A stretch of DNA of 64,000 bases from Volutella citrinella (Eukaryota; Ascomycota; Sordariomycetes; Hypocreales; Nectriaceae). Position 1 is the first letter of the stretch. The number at the start of each line of letters is the position of its first letter. Made by a program: the position numbers and the translations under genes. Where the stretch lies: assembly GCA_034401135.1 (NCBI GenBank), contig JAWZSP010000007.1:3968001-4032000 (forward strand), in the 5' to 3' direction. A model generated the notes under the pieces. The model saw nothing but the letters and a program-made list of their open reading frames with translations. It searched no databases and was not told the DNA's origin. Positions 23,442 through 35,100 of this stretch are shown in pieces.

Positions 23442-25380
23442 ATGGCTGCTCCCAGCGCAGCCGAGAAGTTCGATGAGCTCAGCGTGGTTGAGTCGCGCAC
23501 GCAGGGGGAGCTTGTGCAGGATGACGAGCTTCGACGAGACTTCAAGCCCCACCAGGTCTTCATGTTTTCCATTGCCTGCGCAATTGGAACGGGCTTGGTG
23601 ATTGGTACTGGCAGCGCCTTGGCCAAAGGAGGCCCTGGCAGTCTTCTGATTGCATATCTCCTGATTGGATGCACGGTGTTCTTCGTCATGACGGCTCTGG
23701 GAGAGATGGCCACCTTCCTCCCAATGAACAAGGGCTTTGGAGGATATGCGACTCGCATGGTTGATCCAGCATTTGGGTACGTCTACCAACTTCCCCAAGG
23801 AACGCCTTGCTCACAGCCAGTTCCAGATTCGCCACTGGGTGGAACTATTTCCTAAAGTACATCATCGCTACACCGACGAACCTCACGGCTGCTGGACTCG
23901 TCATTCGATACTGGAGGCCAGACCTCAATGTCGCCATCTGGGTTACAGTATTTGGCGTTGCCATTGTCCTCATCAACGTAGGCAGCCATTCAACTCTCTC
24001 CGCGGCACGAACGCTGACAATTCCTTCTCTCCTGTAGATTGTACATGTCAACAGCTTCGGAGAAACCGAGTTCTGGCTTGGATTCGCAAAAGTGCTCATC
24101 ATGACGACTCTCATCCTCACCACGTTTGTTTGCGCAATGGGCGGCGGTCCGAATCACCACCGCACCGGCTTCCAATTCTGGAGAGACCCCGGCGCATTTG
24201 CCGAGTACTTGGTCGATGGACCCACGGGAAGGTTCTTGGGCTTTTGGGCCTGCTGCTGCCAGGCCTGCTTCGGATATACCGTACGATTGCCCTGTTACCT
24301 TGAGTCTAAGGTCTCGACTAACCATCTCAGGGTACCGAAGTTGTGGGAATGACTTTTGGAGAAACGCCAAACCCTCGGAAGAATGTGCCTCGTGCGGTTA
24401 AGCAAACCTTCTGGAGAATCGCAGTCTTCTACATCCTAGGCGTCCTGGTCCTAGGCATGGGCGTCCCATATAACAGTCCGCAGCTGCTCGGAGCAACCAA
24501 GCAGTCCACAAGCGGCGGTAAGTCGCAAATTACTCGAAAACGTTGTCCTTTCTAACTGTTTACAGCTGCCTCCCCCTTCGTCGTTGCTGTTAGTCTGGCA
24601 GGAGTAGGCGTCTTTGCCGATGTCATCAATGGCTGCCTTCTCGTGTTTACCCTTAGCGCTGCGAGCTCAGGCAAGTGATACGTTAATCTGGTGAGCCAAG
24701 TTTCAACTAACACGAACGAATAGACATTTACTGCGCATCTCGCTCTTTGTACGGCCTGGCCAAGGACGGCCAAGCGCCGAAGCTATTCGCAAAGGCCCGT
24801 AAGAATGGCAATCCCTTGATGGCTGTTCTGTTCACGTCTGTCTTCATTTGCCTCGGCTACATGAATGCGACCAAGTCCTCGGCGACTGTTTTCGGCTATC
24901 TCGTTAGCCTGGTTACCGTTTTTGCTGTTCTTAACTGGGTTGCTATTCTCATCACCCACATCCGGTTTCGTCAAGCCCTCAAGGCCCAGGATATTGCATC
25001 TGCAGACCTTCCTTACAAAGGCGCTCTACAGCCTTACGGTTCATACTTTGCCTTGTTCATCTCACTTCTCGTTATTGTCTTCAACGGTAAGGGCTTCACT
25101 CTGGTACGCTTTCGCCCGGCAATGCGCTAATTCCAAGATAGGTTATGATGCCTTCATCCCCCACTTCAAGGTGGACGTCTTTATCCTGAAGTATCTCGGA
25201 ACAATCATTTTCATCCTCAATATTACATGGTGGAAGGTGGCCAAGAAAACACCATTGTGGAGTTTGAGCGAGATTGATCTCACCACAGGAAGACGTGAGT
25301 TTGAGGAACGAGAAACCCCTGACGACCAAGCGTGGAACGATAGTCTCTGGAAGAAGTTCATGGGCCTTGTCAAAAGATGA
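23442..25380 (+). CDS. Amino acid permease, Dip5-like (acidic amino acids)
   Basis: APC superfamily, fungal YAT group: proton-coupled amino acid uptake at the plasma membrane. Seven exons (23442-23776, 23827-23977, 24038-24280, 24331-24517, 24566-24670, 24724-25086, 25142-25380) join in phase to 540 residues. The family start is clear (ACAIGTGLVIGTGSAL, then LGEMATFLPMNKG and FATGWNYF), and about twelve hydrophobic segments follow. GGGPNHHRTGFQFWRDPGAF and VPYNSPQL closely recall yeast Dip5, the glutamate/aspartate permease, so acidic amino acids are the best substrate guess. An in-frame ATG 15 codons upstream is possible; the ATG at 23442 was chosen because family conservation starts later. 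Two palindromic CTCGG-N9-CCGAG sites lie in its promoter. Confidence 0.9.
24671..24723 (+). other. GC-AG intron in the permease gene
   Basis: The donor is CAG/GCAAGT, the classic GC-donor consensus, and the acceptor is AATAG after CTAAC. Splicing gives SAASSDIYCASRSL in frame. The nearby GT (GTGATA) breaks the frame. Confidence 0.8.
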
Positions 25381-25831
25381 TGTGGAGATTTTATCTCGAC
25401 AATACAGTCAGGCAGTGTAAATCTATAGTTATTATTCATGGTCGATCAAATACCTTAAACTGTACAGCTTTCGTGATAACCCCAATGACCGCGTCTGAAC
25501 TACACGAGAGACAAAGGGCTTACTGACTCAACGTTAGGAATCGGCTGATTGCCCTTTCATGTAGTTCCGAAAATCCTTGGCTGCTATTTGCATGTTCTTC
25601 TTAATAACAAGACTTGGATTGCGTATGCTCCGCGATCTCGAATCTCGTATACGACAAGTACATGTAGTCATGCGTCTTGAGCAGGAGCATCGAACTTGGG
25701 TACTCAAGGGAGTCAATAACATGTCTCGATGCTACCGGATAGGTAGTTCAATACTTTATGGAATCCCTGAGCCATGATACTGTAGGTCATCTCCAATACT
25801 ATGATTATACTAAATAGAACTAGCTAGCTAT
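25381..25831. other. Intergenic region between convergent genes
   Basis: 3' flanks of the permease and the aspartate aminotransferase. I see nothing coding. Confidence 0.5.
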
Positions 25832-27386
25832 TTACAGTTTTGTTTCAAAGTTGGTGCGAACAACCTGGTCAATGGCGGTTGCTACTCGCAGGACATTTTC
25901 GTTGTTCAGACCAGAGATATTGATTCGGCCGCTTGGGGTGAGGTAGATGTGATGGATTTCGGTCAATGATTTGCATTGGCTTGGTGTTAGGTTAAGGTAC
26001 CTGTGGCGTTTAGCGAAAACTAGATTATGATTGCAAACTGGACAACTCACGAGAACAGACCGAATTCTTGAAGAATGTGGCCCCATTTGCCCGGTGTCTA
26101 GGTCCATGCGTTAGACAGATCTCTTTTGTTAGGAACACGAATGCAAGACTAACCCGTAGCTTTTGTGTCAGCAAAGAGTGGAGTTGGAACCTGAGATTCC
26201 CGATTCTTTGGCGAACTTCTGCTAGCTCCTTCTGCCTGTGAAATATAAGTCAGCTAGCTTTTCACTCTTCGTTGACACCCTTCATATCTTACCAAATGTC
26301 GATCAAGTCGCCATCGCCGAGCACAATGTTTGCTAGGCGACTACCATAGATCGGAGCGGAGGAGACCTCCCATCGGATAAGACATCGGAGTCGATCGTGA
26401 ACAGTTTTGGCAACGGAAGGACTGGCGCACACAGCGTGAAGCACTCCACAACGCTCCCCATATATTGCCAAATTCTTTGAGAAAGACTGACAGACGAACA
26501 TGTCAAGACCCAATCTGGTAAAGACTCGTACAGCATATGCATCTTCGTCGATGCCGCGACCCAACCCTTGGTAGGCAATATCCAAAAACACAAAATGCTG
26601 GCCCTCTTTGAAAGCCGAACCGAGCTCGTCCCATTGCTTCTCAGTAGGATCAACACCTGTAGGATTGTGACAGCAGCCTTGAACAATGAAGACACTTCGC
26701 CGAGGAGCGGAGCGGGCTGTTGAGATTGCTGATGTGAAGTCGATTGTACGTGTCTTGGCGTCATAGTAGCTGTACTCGGAGACTTGAAGCCCAACCAAGT
26801 CGAACATTGGCTTGTAGTTTCCCCACGTCGGGACACCGACGAAAATACTCGGTTGAGGACTCAAAGACTGGCTCAAAGCAAGAGCGCCCAAGTGAACAGC
26901 GCCTGTACCAGAGATTGTCTGCACGGAGGCGATCTGTACCAGTTGTTAGTCACATTTGGAGCCGTCGATGAGGCAATAGAACTTTCATGGCCATTGCTCA
27001 ACTGCGGGCAGTCCTTGCCGAAGACTAGTGTGGCAGCCTTGGACAAAAAGTCGGCATTGCCGGTCGTAATCTCGTACTTGATCCTCTGTAATTAGCTGCA
27101 ATGCCTGAGACGAAGTACATGGCTGGGATGCTCACGTCATGGCCAAGATTTTGTTGGTCAAGTATTTGCTTGGCCTGCCATATTCGTTAATATCAACAAA
27201 TTTGAACCCATTTACCCTTTGCAGCATGCTCACCTTCTTAATGGCAGTGAATTCACTGTATTGACCGGCCTCATTTCGGTAGACGCCAACTCCAAGGTCC
27301 GCCTTTTCAGGAGAACAGTCGGCGTCTGCGCTCTGTTTAAGAGCATGCATCGGGTCCGGTGGGCCCTGCAGAAAATGTTCAAACAT
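25832..27386 (-). CDS. Aspartate aminotransferase (class I, PLP), possible one-base frameshift
   Basis: Transfers the amino group between aspartate-type amino acids and 2-oxoglutarate. The N-terminus (LGVGVYRNEAGQ, TAIKKAKQIL), SGTGAVHLGA, CCHNPTGVDPT, FLDIAYQGLGRG and the PLP-lysine motif SFSKNLAIYGERCG all match the family. Exons: 27386-27234, 27174-27136, 27085-26983, 26933 to about 26292, then three short 3' exons to 25832. The junction between exons 3 and 4 is one base out of frame. The only plausible intron (GTTCTA...TACAG with a TGACTAAC branch site, 49 bp) leaves one extra base before IASVQTISGTGA. This is either a real frameshift or a base error. It is divergent from the aldolase gene and shares its 422-bp promoter. 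Confidence 0.85.
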
Positions 27387-27624
27387 CTTGTCGGATAATG
27401 GAGAGTAGCCGATGATTGAGAATCAACACATTGGTGCACTGATAAGCCAAGGGGGGCGCAGCAATTTAATACAACCGCTGACCGGAATCCAGCCAGGTAG
27501 CCCAATGCACACTCCGAATAGAACAGGGCGCCACCGACGATAACAAGCATCCGACCTCGGGCCTAACGGAGTCCCATCCCGAGGACCCCACATGGGCTCG
27601 GGGGCCGAGTCAGGGGATTAGACT

Positions 27625-27643
27625 CTCGGCGTCTTTGGCCGAG
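27625..27643. promoter_or_regulatory. Candidate Zn2Cys6 dimer site CTCGG-N9-CCGAG
   Basis: Third exact copy of the palindrome, placed between the divergent aminotransferase and aldolase genes. It lies about 240 bp from the first start codon and 165 bp from the second. Confidence 0.6.
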
Positions 27644-27656
27644 CCCACTGATAGGC

Positions 27657-27675
27657 CTCGGGATAGCCCACCGAA
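27657..27675. promoter_or_regulatory. Near-match CTCGG-N9-CCGAA
   Basis: Nine of ten half-site bases match, and the spacer is again 9 bp. It lies 13 bp from the exact site at 27625. Confidence 0.45.
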
Positions 27676-27808
27676 CCCAATGTGGCACTCAGATGCGCAT
27701 CCCGTTTAATTGATGCTCGAAACCGCAGGACTTGCAGGGCTGTTTGGCACGAATCAATTTGATCAACTTGATCATCTCAGCCAATCTACCACAGTTTGCC
27801 TGCCTGCC

Positions 27809-28730
27809 ATGCTCGCCTGTCAAAATACGCTCAAATCTAGAGTGGCCGCTGGTCAGCTCTGCAAGGTACGACCGCAAACATATTACCGAGTCTGTGTGGC
27901 TAATCCCTGTCTCAGGCCTTTGGTGTAAGACTTGTGACAAACACTCAGGTTGTCCAGCTCGCCAAGAACGGGGGCTTTGACAGCCTATTCATCGACCTTG
28001 AACACTCGAATCTGTCACTGGATGATGCTAGTCGATTGTGCGACGCCGGTCTTTCCACCGGTTTGACGCCTTTCGTGCGCGTGCCACACCACTGCGGCAA
28101 TGGTTTCGTTCAGAGAGTTTTGGACGGCGGCGCAATGGGCGTCGTCTTTCCCCATGTGCACAGCAAAGGTACGCGGCAGGCTATTACACCTCGCCTGTGT
28201 GTGAGACACTGACATCTTGAGTGACAGAGCAAGCAAAAGCAGCTGTAGCCATCTCCAAGTACCCACCCCACGGTTGTCGATCAATGACGGGCCAACTCCC
28301 CGTCTTCTCGCTCAAGTCGTTGCCTGCAACACAAATCATCGAAGAAAGCAATGCATCCGCTTCTTCAGTATTTGTTATGATCGAGAGCGGGTCTGCGGTG
28401 GAAAAGGTTGATGAGATTGCGTCAGTGGAAGGCGTAGATGTGCTGCTCATTGGATCCAATGACCTATCCATCGAACTAGGCGTCCCCGGGCAATTCCGCT
28501 CCGACAAATTTCGAACAGCGCTGACGAAGGTGAGCGAAGCTTGCAAGAGACATGGGAAAATCATGGGCCTGGCCGGTATCTATGACCAGCCGGATATCCA
28601 TGAATGGGCCATCCACTCCCTTGGTGTTCGGTATATGCTGGGCCAGCAGGACTCTGGGCTGATTGCTGGAGGGGCAATAAAGTGCGTTGCAGCCATGGTT
28701 GATGTTGAAAATGCGACAAAAGGGGTGTAG
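27809..28730 (+). CDS. HpcH/HpaI family aldolase (pyruvate-type class II)
   Basis: Metal-dependent aldolase family that cleaves 2-oxo-4-hydroxy acids to pyruvate plus an aldehyde. Three exons (27809-27865, 27916-28168, 28228-28730) give 270 residues. Family motifs are present in order: GFDSLFIDLEHSNLS (the D-x-E-H), PFVRVPHH (substrate Arg), GGAMGVVFPHV, MIESGSAVEKVDEI (metal Glu) and GVDVLLIGSNDLSIELG. The size matches the usual 250-300 residues. An in-frame ATG 33 codons upstream could extend it; ATG 27809 was chosen because the extension looks non-coding. Fungal relatives include 2-keto-3-deoxy-L-rhamnonate aldolase, but no other rhamnose gene is nearby. Pairing with the aminotransferase points to cleavage of a transaminated 4-hydroxy amino acid. 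Confidence 0.87.
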
Positions 28731-29168
28731 ATAGAGGCCAGGAAGACGTCTTATCTCTCCACAATTGTGTAACTAGTCGATGACGTAGCTTTAATAGACC
28801 TTCTAACGGCTTGCTCGTCGGTTTTCTTTCTTCGCAATTTTAAGCTGCTCCAACCATACCTTTGTAGAATCAGATGCTCGCCTGGGCGTCAGAGTGAATA
28901 CAAAGTTTGGCTGGATCAGAAGCCCATATGTGCAGTCAGTCGCCCACCCGAATTAGTGCGGGCGGATTAGTAGTTAGCCCGTACCCGATAACTGACTTGT
29001 TTGACCTGAGCCTTCAACCTGCCCCTCCGCCCCTCCACCCTCCTGGTCCTCGAACCCTGAATCGCTTTACATGGGTCATCCACTTGCTACCTCGTTCCCA
29101 AGCATGCGCCCATGGATTCGTCTTGTATTGAAAACCAATTCACATCCTGATGAGGCCCTGCGCAGACC
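28731..29168. other. Promoter region of the Zn2Cys6 regulator
   Basis: 438 bp with a CT-rich tract (about 29010-29050). I find no CTCGG-N9-CCGAG copy here, so autoregulation through that site is not indicated. Confidence 0.4.
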
Positions 29169-31613
29169 ATGACTCCTCCGCCGCCTAGCAATGAAGCAAA
29201 TAGCGCCGCACTGAGGGTCAAGCGCAAAGCGTGAGGCGTCCATGTTCTTGTCCCAAATCTTGCAAATGGTAACGCTGAGTGATAGCTGCGTTGAGTGCCG
29301 CGAGCGAAAAGTTCGTTGCTCTGGCACGCAGCCATGCACCAACTGCATGAGACGCTCGTCCGAGTGCTTCTTTGAGCAAGATAAGAAGATTGTAGTTTCC
29401 GAACGGTTAGCCTGACAGTTTCAAATCGATCCTATGCGCCGGGTATTAAATTCATGAAGATATCTCAACGAACTGAAGCGCAAGCTCGAGGCCGACCCCC
29501 AAGCTTCAGAATCTCCAAGGCAGCCGCATCGACGCGCATTGCCGCATCATGATTCCGCAGCAGGTGAAAAAGGATACCCTCGTACATGCTCACACGACAA
29601 GGAAATCTCACTAGAAATGTGCACAGAACCTCGAAGCAGAGAAACCACCTCATCCGACCCATTACAAGAGCCATTGGCAGCATGGAGCAATCCCTTGTTG
29701 ACCGACTTTCCCAGCTTCCTGACCGATCATGATGGAAAGAGAAGTAAGTCACCGGCTTCAACATGCCCCAGCACTGGGTTAATGCTTCAAACAGGGTTCT
29801 TAGGACCATCATCAACGTGGGCCTACAGCCGGCATGCCATGAACATGATACGACAGCGCTTGGGGGAGCATTGCTCTCCGAGCTTGCCTCTGAATGTCGA
29901 TGGCACTGCTTTTCTTCTGGAATCTCCCACCTCAAGGACGCAAGACGACTTTTTCTCGATTGAGAATCTGCCGTCCCAGTCGTACGCTGTCTATCTTACC
30001 AACACTGTCAAGTTTCACCTTACTCAAACCTACCACTTGTTTGACGAAGGCAGGTTCATGCAATTTGTGGATTTAATACACAACCAAGAAAACCCAACAC
30101 TTGATGTGCAGTATCGTCTGGAATTTATTCAATACTTCATCATCATGGCTCTGGGAAAGGGACTGCTCTGCCGTACCGCCTCAAAGCCACATCCGCCTGG
30201 GAGTGAGTACTACACACGAGCGATCCAGTTGTTTCCCGACATTACCGAGCTTTGCCAGAAACCTCTGCTCGCTGTGGAGATATGCTGTGGCTTAGCACTG
30301 TATCTCCAGTCTGTCGATCATCGGAACAGCGCCTACATTTATGTAAGAAATGCCCCTGTTGCTGCTGTTTCCCTGATAGAGCATGTCTCTAAATGTCTAG
30401 CAGTTAGGCTTAGCCTTACGTCTGTCATTGAGTCAGGGACTCCACCGGGATCCCGCTACTGGCGATGCAAATATTGCCGACGAAACAAGGCACCGTAGCG
30501 CGTGGTGGACGCTCTACATTCTAGACAGGAAATTTTCCTCATTGATGGGAGCTCCGATTTCTATAAACGACCACGACATTTCTGTCTCTCTGCCTCAGGT
30601 CAACGCTTCAAGGAGTTCCAAACTTCTTGCTATGCACATCAAGCTATCACAGCTCATATCGAAAGTGATTCAGAGTAAAAGAGTCCTGGCCCCCTGGCAA
30701 GCTTCATAAACTAATCTCAGGCTCAAGATATTTACACATCCAACGACATGCTCCATTCATCATTTATCAAGAATATTCAAATCACCCTCCGCGAGCTTGC
30801 GAAGCTCGGCGAAGACTTGGCATCTCCGGATCTTAGACCACGCAGCTCAAGCTCTGTGTCTCGGGCTTCAGCAACTCTACAACTCTGCTATCACCAGGTA
30901 TGGCTGTACACTGTAGGAGGCATGGGTGTCAAACTAACAGGGACTACCATTTAGTGTATCCTTCTTGCTACCAGGCCACTCCTCGTTTCCCTTCTTCGCG
31001 GCCGACTGGAGGATAAAACAGTGGAAAGCGATCTTAGTCACAATGCCGTTGAGACAGTTATGGCCCTCCTGGAAGCATCCAAGGATTCAGCAACCCGGTC
31101 CTTGTGCATTTTGGCTGATCTACAGTCAAATGATCTTCTAGGTGTGTCTTCTGCCATTCCTACTATTTGTACTTCTGCTAACTGGGCGTGACAGAGACGT
31201 TCCTACCGTTTGACCTGGAGCAAATATTCTCGTCTAGTTTCGTCATCATGCTGATCTCTGTTATACGCCCAAATCATGAAATTGCACAAGAGTCTGGCTA
31301 CGAAAAGGCTCTGGGTCTGCTTGATACTCTTATTACTCACGGCAATATGCCGGCGTGTTTCCGCAAAGAGGAGCTAATTAGGCTTCAGGAAATGCTAAGC
31401 CTCATAAGCCAGCAGGAAGCGATGCCACAGGACTTTGGAAGCGACGCCCTTGAAGTGCAAGACAACTCAAGGCACTACGGGACTTCTCCAAATCAGATCT
31501 TATCGATTGCTGATCTGATCGAATGTAACCCTGGCATTGAGACAATACTGAGTTCGGGTCATGATAATTGGCTCTGGACATCAGACAACCTCAATGTCGA
31601 CCAATTTCTCTAG
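29169..31613 (+). CDS. Zn2Cys6 transcription factor with fungal-specific TF domain
   Basis: Probable pathway-specific regulator. Eight exons (29169-29230, 29286-29405, 29460-29743, 29795-30342, 30404-30674, 30728-30897, 30955-31141, 31195-31613) join in phase to 686 residues, so the gene looks intact. The zinc cluster starts at residue 22, KACVECRERKVRCSGTQPC followed by TNCMRRSSEC (CX2CX6CX5CX2CX6C). A LNELKRKLEA helix follows as dimerisation element. The central domain shows FLGPSSTWAYSR, NLPSQSYAVYLTNTVKFHL, LALRLSLSQGLHRD and SAWWTLYILDRKFSSLMGAP, typical of Fungal_trans. Position next to the aldolase/aminotransferase pair and the shared palindromes suggest it controls them (inference). 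Confidence 0.93.
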
Positions 31614-32165
31614 TTCTTGGAGAGGATACCCAGAATAAAGGATTGATTCCTTCGTGCACATTTTCCGTTGTGAATTGTACGAGGAGCAGATGCTTTGGTG
31701 TGATAGTTGGCATTATGCAGTATCACTTGTAAAGCCTTAAAGCCCCTTGGAAGATGTGCAGCAATCCCCCCATACATCGCCGCATTCAAGACGTTACTAG
31801 GATTCGGGTTGCATTGATGGTCGCCCGACCTTGGGCGTGGGAGGATGCAAACTAACCAATTCAGTGCAGGGGTGTCGGAGTGCCAGTCAGCCATCGCCAG
31901 TCGTGGAAGAAATTAAGCGCCCACCAGCCGGCGAGGCGCACCGTCAATCAAGGCGGGGTTGACCACCCAGCAGATAAAATAAAGAAGCCAACCACAGCAA
32001 ATGACAGCATCCCCTGGGCAGTCGTTGGGCATATTTTTCGTACCGACAGGGATTACACCCAACAAGCATTATAGAATCACGTGACGGACTTCAATTAACA
32101 CAAAAAATAACGCGTAGGACTGCCCAGGGGACGTTGTGACTTCAACCACTTCAATCACAGCAAAG
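31614..32165. other. Intergenic region with an inverted repeat
   Basis: A 14-bp perfect inverted repeat, TCCCCTGGGCAGTC at 32010-32023 and its complement at 32118-32131, bounds 122 bp just upstream of the next gene. It could be a small MITE-like insertion or a hairpin. Otherwise I see nothing coding. Confidence 0.45.
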
Positions 32166-35100
32166 ATGCCAACACTGTCGGCAGACACTCTTGTACAGGT
32201 GGAGCGGCTCGCCAAAGAGCATCGGATCTCCTTCATTGCCGACTTACCCCAGCGAAACTGGCCCAAACGCCACCGGCAGACCTTTAGGCACGTCGTCGAG
32301 CTCGGAAAACGAGACTTTGATTCGTATGCCGTTGAATCGAGAGTGGCCGAGAATGAGCCCTGGAAGTACCGCGTTAAGGCTCAGGCACTTGATCTCGTGG
32401 AGAAGGCCTCGCGCTGCCACCAGCGCAATGAGACGTGCTGGAGGCTTGCTTGCGAGCCTGTCGTATTTGCACGGCTTGAATCCGAGGTTGTCTGGTAAGG
32501 AAGCTTGAGCAAAGGCCCAGAGTGCCATCATCCACTGTAGCAATGGTATTGTTGACTCGAGCGACAGCTTTGTCTGTCGCCAACGAATATGGCGATCTGA
32601 GATCGAGGCAGAGCCCGAAACAAGGTCTGCAAGAGGCGAGGCTTTGCGGAAACGACAGCGGAAACGGGAACCCTGCCGCTGTCCTCGAGTGAAACGTGAG
32701 AAGGACTTGTAAGAGCAACCGAACTACGAGTACAGTCATTTCAGTACATGTGGCTAACTTGGTGACCTGTCAGCCAGGAGGCCGTCGGCTTGAATCGCAT
32801 CTTCGGCCATCGGGAAGACGAGCCGGTCAAGGTCGATGAAGCAGTTGCTGGCCGGCTTGGAAAACAAACATTCAAACCAGACGCGATTTTTGGGCTCCGA
32901 CAGACTCGAAACATCGAAAATCTTCTTTACGACACCGTCGATCAGGATCTCGCCGTCGGATTAAATGGTGAGGATGAGGCGCCGAAACAGCTGCATGAGC
33001 AGTTGCATCCTTCTCCAGTCAGTCAGAGTGGCGACGAGTTGTTGTTCCCGTTCCTCGTGTTGGAGTCCAAGTCTGCATCGGCTGCCTGTGACTGGCACAG
33101 TATCAATATGCAGACTGCCTTCCCGATCAAATCTTTCCTGGACATTCAGATGCGAGTGAAGGATGCCACGGGGCAGGAATCTCGCTGGACTAGTGGCCCA
33201 CTGGTGTGGTTTTTCTCCAACAAAGGAGAGAACTGGAGGCTATCAGCAGCGTACCCAGGGGAGGGAGGCGGTCCAACCTATGTATGAGCAGTCCCTGTGC
33301 GCGAGAGTTGAAGTATGCTGCTAACGCCAAGTCTTGTAGCAAGTTGTTCAGCTATGGCAAGGCTCAGTCTCGACTCGAAACGGTGCCCTGCAGATACTGT
33401 TATTGGTGGATTACATCTTCGACTGGGCCAGAGACCACTACCGCGACAGCATTATCCAGGAGTTGCGGACTATCGCGTCCGGCGACAACGACGCAGCAAC
33501 GACTGTAGTCCATTCCGATATTGACATTTACTCTACCAGAGAACCGCTGGAATTGAGTGATTTCGACCAAGACGACAATGAGCCAAGTCAAAGCCCCGAA
33601 GACATGTTTGCCGACTACAGACGGCTTTGGGCTGACGCTGAGGGCCAAGTGCGTCCTTACTCCTTCGTCGAATCAAAATTCTGCGCCATTGTAATCACCT
33701 TGGATAACGTCAAGACTTTCGCGCAATCTGTTGGGCAAGCGAAAACTCCTCAGCTGGCTCGCCAAGCCATGGCCCAGATACGGGATCCCGATGAGGTGCT
33801 GCTTCTTGATTCGATAGCACTCAGGGACATGGAGGAGGATTGGACAGGACACTTTCGACCCCCTACGTCTTCGCTTTCCCCCGAAACCAGGTTCTACACC
33901 TCCATCTCCTTCACCGAGTATTTGTCAAGTGACTGGCACCATATTCGAGAGCTTTATGTTATAGCTATTGCACAAGATGCATGGGCCGAAGTCGTTCGGG
34001 TCTCGGGCAGAAGAAGATTTGTGAAAGCGCCCCAGGCTCCAGTGCCCAACACTAATTCAATCTTGTCCATCCTCAAATCCTTCCGCGCTGGTGGAAAAGA
34101 AAGTACGCTGTTGTCAGCCATCGTTCGGACCGCCTGTGTGATTGGGAATCCTGGACCATACTCGGAGGAACCGAGAAGCGCTAAGAATCCAGCTCCTTCA
34201 GATCCAGTTGCGTTTGCGTCCCCTGGTAGATGTCGCAGACTCGTCCATTATGTCTACTCGTTGTTCAAAAAGGGAGACATGGAGCCTCATGAACCATTTT
34301 TGAGGGTGTCCAAGAGGATTGACCATCATAAGGATCAGAAGTATGCGGATGAGGCGCCGTTTCGGTACATGGAGCTGCCCTTGGAGGTGTCCGATTTTGG
34401 CTGCGTGCTGGTCAAGTCCAGTGGCTCTGTGCGCTCTAGGTTATCAAGCGGATTTTGTTTGTTTATTCTACACGAGGATGACACTGCCCCAAGTCCCTCT
34501 GAGGTATTTCGCCTGTTGAGAGACACAATCGAGACTCGAGATGTCTACCACACCACACAGTACAACGGAATGTTGGGACTCTCGGTCAAGCAACTCGCCC
34601 CGTGGAACATATCAGATTCCTATGGTATTGTAAATGATCTACAGATGCTTTCTCGGCTGACCGAAGGGGCACCGTTTTTCCCGGCCACCACGGCCGGGTC
34701 GCCAAGACAGGGCGTCAAACGAAGCTCGTATCTGAGAGAAAGGAACTTGGAACCGTGGCTTGATACGAGAATAATCGAAGCTTGCAAAATGTCCCCCTTT
34801 GTCACCTACAAACTAATCTCCCGCGATGTCGCCCTTTGGAGGTCGGAAGCGGCGCGGCTCAAGGCGAGCGGCACTGAGTGCTGCGATATTTGTGCTGACG
34901 TAGGTCATCACGAGCGGTGTGGGGACTGCATGGAGTTATTACAGTGTTTCCGTAAACGCTGGAGTTGGTGGCTCATACCAATCCTCAAGGGCAAATCACT
35001 ACTCGTGCAAGACGACAATTGGAAACCAAGGTTGGGGGGCTCTTATCTAGAGAGGTGGGGGGACTTGTGGGCATATCCGGAACTTGACGACCCTTTTGAG

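Larger units (their letters stand above)
27387..27808. promoter_or_regulatory. Bidirectional promoter, aminotransferase / aldolase
   Basis: 422 bp between divergent start codons. Positions 27556-27675 are packed with half-sites: CTCGG at 27556, 27597, 27625 and 27657, and CCGAG at 27579, 27605 and 27639. One pair (27625-27643) has exactly the N9 spacing seen twice in the permease promoter; other pairs have spacers of 3 and 18. Confidence 0.65.
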
